From the NCBI GenBank assembly GCA_017527155.1, contig JAFXQI010000060.1, forward strand, positions 22,215 through 86,214: a stretch of 64,000 nucleotides of DNA. The letters run 5' to 3'. Within the stretch, counting starts at the first letter, position 1. Each line of letters opens with the position of its first letter. Shown piece by piece: positions 62,001 through 64,000 of this stretch. The notes beneath the pieces are model-generated. The model was not told the DNA's origin and made no database searches. It worked only from the letters and a program-made list of their open reading frames with translations. A program made the translations under genes and the position numbers. This DNA comes from Kiritimatiellia bacterium (lineage in GTDB: Bacteria; Verrucomicrobiota; Kiritimatiellia; CAIQIC01; Lenti-01).

Positions 62001-64000
62001 GTGCGAGAAATGGGCCGTTCCGCCCGCAATCTTGATGGTGGTCCAATCCCCTGGCTGGGCCGTCGTCGCATCCCCGTCCCCATTCGTGTCCCCGCCGAAC
62101 TCGTCATCCTTGATGCTGGTGAACACGATGGGCTGCGCCCGCGTCCCCAGCGCGTTCAGCGTCCCGCCCGAATTCACTGTCAGCGACACGCCCGGATCGA
62201 ACTTCACGATGGCTCCCGGGTGGATGGTCAGCGTCGCCCCCCTGGCCACCGTGAGGTTCCCCGTCACATGGACGATCCGGCTCCCCATCCATACCGTGTC
62301 GGTCGAAACCGTTCCCGACGTCGTCACCTTCATCCAGCGCATTTGCGTCTCCGCATCCGTCGTCAGGTTGCCGGCCACGATGTACGCATCCGGAACCGGC
62401 CACGACGCCGTCCCGTCCAGCATGGTGTCCCCGCCCACCGTGTCGTCGGCGATGTGCGTGAAGACCACCCCGTTCGCCGTGCAGCTGCCGCCGCCGGCCA
62501 CCACCAGGGAGCTGCCGTCCGTGAACTTCACCACCGCCCCCGGCTCGATGGCCAGCACCGCCCCGTTGCCGACCGAAACCCTGCCATCCACCACGTGCAC
62601 GCTGTCCGCAGACCAGATTTCGTTGCTCTTCGTGGAACCCGAATGGAGGATGGTCCCGTCGCCCAACATGACGAGCTGGACCGTCTGGGCGGCCAGCACC
62701 GTCCCGGAACCGTCTTTCGCCGAATACCCCACCCGGTACGCGCCCGGTTCGTTTCCGGTCCAATCCGCGCTCCCCTTGCCGCCGTTGGTCGCCCGGCCCA
62801 AAAGTTCCTCCGTTCCGTCCGGACGCTCCAATGTCACACGCACTTCCGCGGCATTGTCCCAAGCCGTGTCCCAAGCCGCCCATTCGTCCCCCATGGTCAA
62901 GCGCGGGCCGTTCCGGCCGGCGCGGCCGTCGACGCGGGTGCCGGACGAATTCGCCGAACGGCCCACATCCAATTTGCCGGCGCCCACCCGCAACCCGTAG
63001 ATGGCCATTCCGCCGCTCCGCGCCGGGTCCGCATAACCGATTTCCGTCCACCCCGAATCCTCCACCTTCCCCCGGATGTCGATGTACCAGCCGCCAACAA
63101 GCTCCGCCTCCCGCATGTCCGTGTCGCCCCCCTCCGTATCGTCCTCCGCCGCCGTCAGCCGCACCGGCGCGTCCGCCGTACCGGCCAGCCGCAGCGTTCC
63201 CCCGCGTTCCACCGCGATTCCCGACCCGCGCGTGAACTTCACCACCGTCCCCGCACCGATTTCCAGCGTCATCCCGCTCGGCACCGCCACCCAGTCCCGC
63301 ACCACGTGCACCTTGCCGCTGTCCCACGACGCATCCCCCGAAAGCCGGCCGTATTCGATGGCCACCGTGCCCTTGTTCAGCACGGCCACCTCCGCCGTGT
63401 TCGTCCCCTTCGTCACCGTCTGCCAGCCGTCCGCCAGCTTCGTCGTGTTCCACGCCGACGCCGCCCCGCCATCCGGGTTTCCCATCCGCTCCGTCCCGTG
63501 TACCAGCCGTCCCCCGAAGTCCTCACGGGCATCCACGCGCCCCGCCGAGGCCCATCCCGTCCCGCCCCACGACACCTTCCCCACGCCCACCCGCAGACCG
63601 TAGTTCGCCATGCCCCCGCTCCTCGCCCGGTCCGTGTGGTCGATCTCCGTCCACCCCGAATCCTCCACCGTCCCGTGGATGTCGATATACCAGCCGCCCA
63701 CGGGCTCCGCCTCCCGCATGTCCGTGTCGCCCCCCTCCGTATCGTCCTCCGTCGCCGTCAGCCGCACCGGCGCGTCCGCCGTACCGGCCAGCCGCAGCGT
63801 CCCCCCGCGCTCCACCGCGATTCCCGACCCGCGCGTGAACTTCACCACCGTCCCCGCAGCGATTTCCAGCGTCACCCCGCTCGGCACCGCCACCCAGTCC
63901 CTCACCACATGCACCTTGCCGCTGCCCCACGACGCATCCCCCGAAAGCCGGCCGTATTCGATGGCCACCGTGCCCTTGTTCAGCACGGCCACCTCCGCCG
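56064..64000 (-). CDS. Giant surface protein, C-terminal part (N-terminus beyond right edge)
   Basis: About 2,640 residues lie in the window and the frame stays open to the right edge. From the edge inward: about 201-residue tandem units (TVVKFTRGSGIAVERGGTLR; DDTEGGDT), then beta-helix-like segments with VNSGGTLNALGTRAQPIVFT. A CARDB-like region (VDLVPVKVSADAEATPGGEL), an IPT/TIG unit (VVITGVTPDILPSSGQATLA), a carboxypeptidase-regulatory-like unit (VLDSGSGLPIAGVSLFLSS) and a helical stretch (near 58,100-58,900) follow. Last come a DUF11-type unit (GTWMTYTVYFENKSDA), an InlB-like repeat (FAGWFTGPNGTGSAV) and a Gly-rich beta-roll (AGIGGG...). Adhesin or matrix function is inferred. No sorting motif is evident at the end (RVLRLKFLKR). 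Confidence 0.8.
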   Translation of the reverse strand, partial: AEVAVLNKGTVAIEYGRLSGDASWGSGKVHVVRDWVAVPSGVTLEIAAGTVVKFTRGSGIAVERGGTLRLAGTADAPVRLTATEDDTEGGDTDMREAEPVGGWYIDIHGTVEDSGWTEIDHTDRARSGGMANYGLRVGVGKVSWGGTGWASAGRVDAREDFGGRLVHGTERMGNPDGGAASAWNTTKLADGWQTVTKGTNTAEVAVLNKGTVAIEYGRLSGDASWDSGKVHVVRDWVAVPSGMTLEIGAGTVVKFTRGSGIAVERGGTLRLAGTADAPVRLTAAEDDTEGGDTDMREAELVGGWYIDIRGKVEDSGWTEIGYADPARSGGMAIYGLRVGAGKLDVGRSANSSGTRVDGRAGRNGPRLTMGDEWAAWDTAWDNAAEVRVTLERPDGTEELLGRATNGGKGSADWTGNEPGAYRVGYSAKDGSGTVLAAQTVQLVMLGDGTILHSGSTKSNEIWSADSVHVVDGRVSVGNGAVLAIEPGAVVKFTDGSSLVVAGGGSCTANGVVFTHIADDTVGGDTMLDGTASWPVPDAYIVAGNLTTDAETQMRWMKVTTSGTVSTDTVWMGSRIVHVTGNLTVARGATLTIHPGAIVKFDPGVSLTVNSGGTLNALGTRAQPIVFTSIKDDEFGGDTNGDGDATTAQPGDWTTIKIAGGTAHFSHASILYSSRNQTTGAINMTGGTVVFDSGEIAHGLYDAVGVESGNFHMTNSVIRDCLLAFRHWARDPIVNCVIYDCGRLTQGGGQHFRNCIFANITEAWEAFGFPQNGTTYNNCCFWNEGGSVLTGEGTQDAMTVCGKNGNIWGDPLFVDADGCDFRVSEGSPCVDAGDTAAAPETDLYGQPRVSAWGEAVADIGVYEVQPRGVAGDVDLVPVKVSADAEATPGGELRVAWEVGNRGGKMVEGGRRDEVSLVSASGRIVSLGERVFTQNVAAGGTAKCEAVFRVPAMSEGSWWPKVVVNSQQDIFEGSLIANNSRTGEVGVEVSVPDVPVESGTNGVLQSGAPTVLKLRFSEGNRKRMVVLDVPTGVEVSWGFGFVPTSWEKPSGGATATDGGAVQFRVPEGEMDVCVVLSSDTTASYVLSTEATKVVITGVTPDILPSSGQATLAIAGAGFGQTNTISLVGADGSIPLLPVDLDASGNLVTTVDCAELEAGQRYDLVVSNDSGGTARAEAAVSVTMDKGEGVFWTDAQIPDAVRSGRIVTITIDYGNSGTADLDAQIIQLQLSGGVGRVRGAERWSDIVNVVATGVARPGTIAPGETGRKYVEFKAGDSNRIYLYDSSDREFNYSPWSSREAFFEDMGTTLGEMSQMGADVDNWELVYETAAGRKTKTHCMIGGVVLDSGSGLPIAGVSLFLSSVGANGTTVVYATANSDEEGRFHFAAVGNGEYMIEAAPAHRIEALDGAAVTEGGTLRVECGGPFAPITLHVAPETGVYLHLEEEPEAIGEATVTAVRATSDDDFILEAVYDGESGCYVFGAVPEAGFYSVSAVSGNMGYSALTYLSGTDSEHVYGEMRPLVELHGTLADFPNHRIDDETPTGLIVRNISANRTCVVEVSGGGTYSAQGLFPGEYMFAISGTTCSYAFEDVYDFSDGGMFEVNAAPCPATSKITVVYPGTWGTGRAIIASDGSGVQCIAGTSPSGTTVLPSVADGPWTCYVIDLNGNLLASQEVEVKEGAASVEFDDNSTISTGTLQRGFYGDLTDAVYKAWRAFRDKAAEWLAGCEWAGKVFDKIFQSGAYNRGIAAQNTALTVWSKRPEKPLDCVCGYNRRQYESDIASRNNFTKVYGEFSEYLRTCDRMKAIAMTFKSVGDASEYAFEKMLKKNAGGMLEAVAKGLNLTEKIAKAKAIMKNNRVIVGGALYGGMLGSDIASMLDSIDEDSLIKQFQEIQQLIKIGGDLSSTLGNMTKLVLQFKKFADPEVKRALKDAPELAEIFDNVAKIADEISKILVLAEDAISMTSEWKKYLDAVDRFETMYSWFVAETEAYRACAEHFNEYHEPQCREEEPKLPPVPVRKPYIPTVPHSVDPNEMSGPLGAGAARLVAPGTWMTYTVYFENKSDATAAAQEVYVTEALGGALDWSTFEMVDVGFNNQLDLGLGGKRKGASETAMAGTAYKVRTELDFDAKTGAAKWYMRIVDESTETRWPRDVYAGFLPPNDATGRGEGHITYRVKLRDDAAAGTVVRASANIVFDYNAAIETDPAWWNTVAEMGTATVDLGNGVSTNVTVMVGAPWVGQLPDPGKRPGMRFAGWFTGPNGTGSAVTEESVAAAGAKLYAFWDATAAPELWLDVSWGAVEIGTNGVVKGYAPDGSSVEGSANRYVLTGTSQVNGVKFAGGSFTNTWTNLVIGLDAKDAVAVTLEGVSLEVTLAGDNSVASGEDCAGVRVDAASALVLQGEGRLAAQGGKCGAGIGGGKLQESGRVEIRSGTVEATGGEFGAGIGGGLVAPAAGAVVIAGGSVKARGSEGGEDIGGGFGREGTGAPVGAAGTPVHEVEVPLATDALPAEVVVDLGGGETYRYAGPGHVGDTSLWFWLPDGTYEFAADGDDYGAHVAGTNAAAVFTDPGNANFVAPPVGEVSSEGSAMRAAMDPAYRTSPFEVWTATGLKGHAWDWTPVPPGGYDWDATNAVIRLPEGTNRTRVLRLKFLKR
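62980..64000 (-). repeat. 603-bp tandem repeat inside the giant surface gene
   Basis: The sequence at 63,964-64,000 recurs at 63,361-63,397, so the unit is 603 bases (201 codons). Near-identity extends leftward through about 62,980, after which the copies diverge. The unit at the right edge is cut, so more copies may follow. Confidence 0.85.

Overview
The window is high-GC bacterial DNA with two unlike halves: most of a temperate phage genome (about 1-29,920, cut off at the left edge) and a stretch of host chromosome (about 29,920-64,000). The host looks like an anaerobic member of the Verrucomicrobiota/Kiritimatiellota/Lentisphaerae group. The grounds are a prepilin-type H-X9-DG-like protein, very large exported beta-helix, lamin-tail and InlB-repeat proteins, an [FeFe]-hydrogenase maturase, and families of intergenic palindromes. 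This taxonomic call is an inference from gene content, since no rRNA or other phylogenetic marker is present.

Prophage (1-29,909). The left end holds a virion protein gene that changes reading frame twice (1-1,987) and a 3,142-residue polyvalent protein (1,990-11,418) with a membrane-active stretch, a zincin-like HEVGH motif and an ADP-ribosyltransferase-like domain. A terminase-small-subunit-like protein follows (11,445). An accessory block (11,962-14,145) carries a coupled pair of membrane proteins and a HigB/HigA-like toxin-antitoxin operon with a third small cysteine protein. The genetic switch (14,439-15,559) has a CI-like repressor and a divergent Cro-like gene around a GTTAGCCCTAAC operator. 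The early operon (15,353-27,991) reads rightward through start/stop overlaps. It encodes a DUF1351-type protein, an SSB-like protein, a PD-(D/E)XK nuclease, a replication protein whose gene holds a 21-bp-phased iteron array, a RusA-type resolvase, three methyltransferases, two Lar-like zinc ribbons and a PLD-type protein. It ends in terS-terL (27,994-29,909). Host-type DNA starts just after terL. No portal, capsid, tail, lysis or complete integrase gene lies in the window, so these must be to the left or absent.

Junction (29,910-30,797). No gene is visible. The stretch holds two long inverted repeats, four copies of the palindrome TTTTCCAATCATTGGAAAA and a GC-rich hairpin repeat. The last two families recur only in the host half.

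Host (30,798-64,000). In order these are: an exported nuclease/lamin-tail protein; infA, mscL, coaD and a DUF523 gene; a prepilin-like protein; a metal-type ABC substrate-binding protein; a leftward operon of XRE-cupin regulator, acyl-CoA synthetase and HydE; an 8-oxoguanine deaminase-type amidohydrolase; a membrane protein; lipA; a zinc ribbon plus NAD-dependent epimerase; and fabF. A six-gene envelope operon (50,716-55,874) follows, with COG3014-like, PEGA, YcfL-like, LpoB-like and two further exported proteins. The window ends in the C-terminal 2,640 or so residues of a giant surface protein with 603-bp tandem repeats that runs off the right edge.
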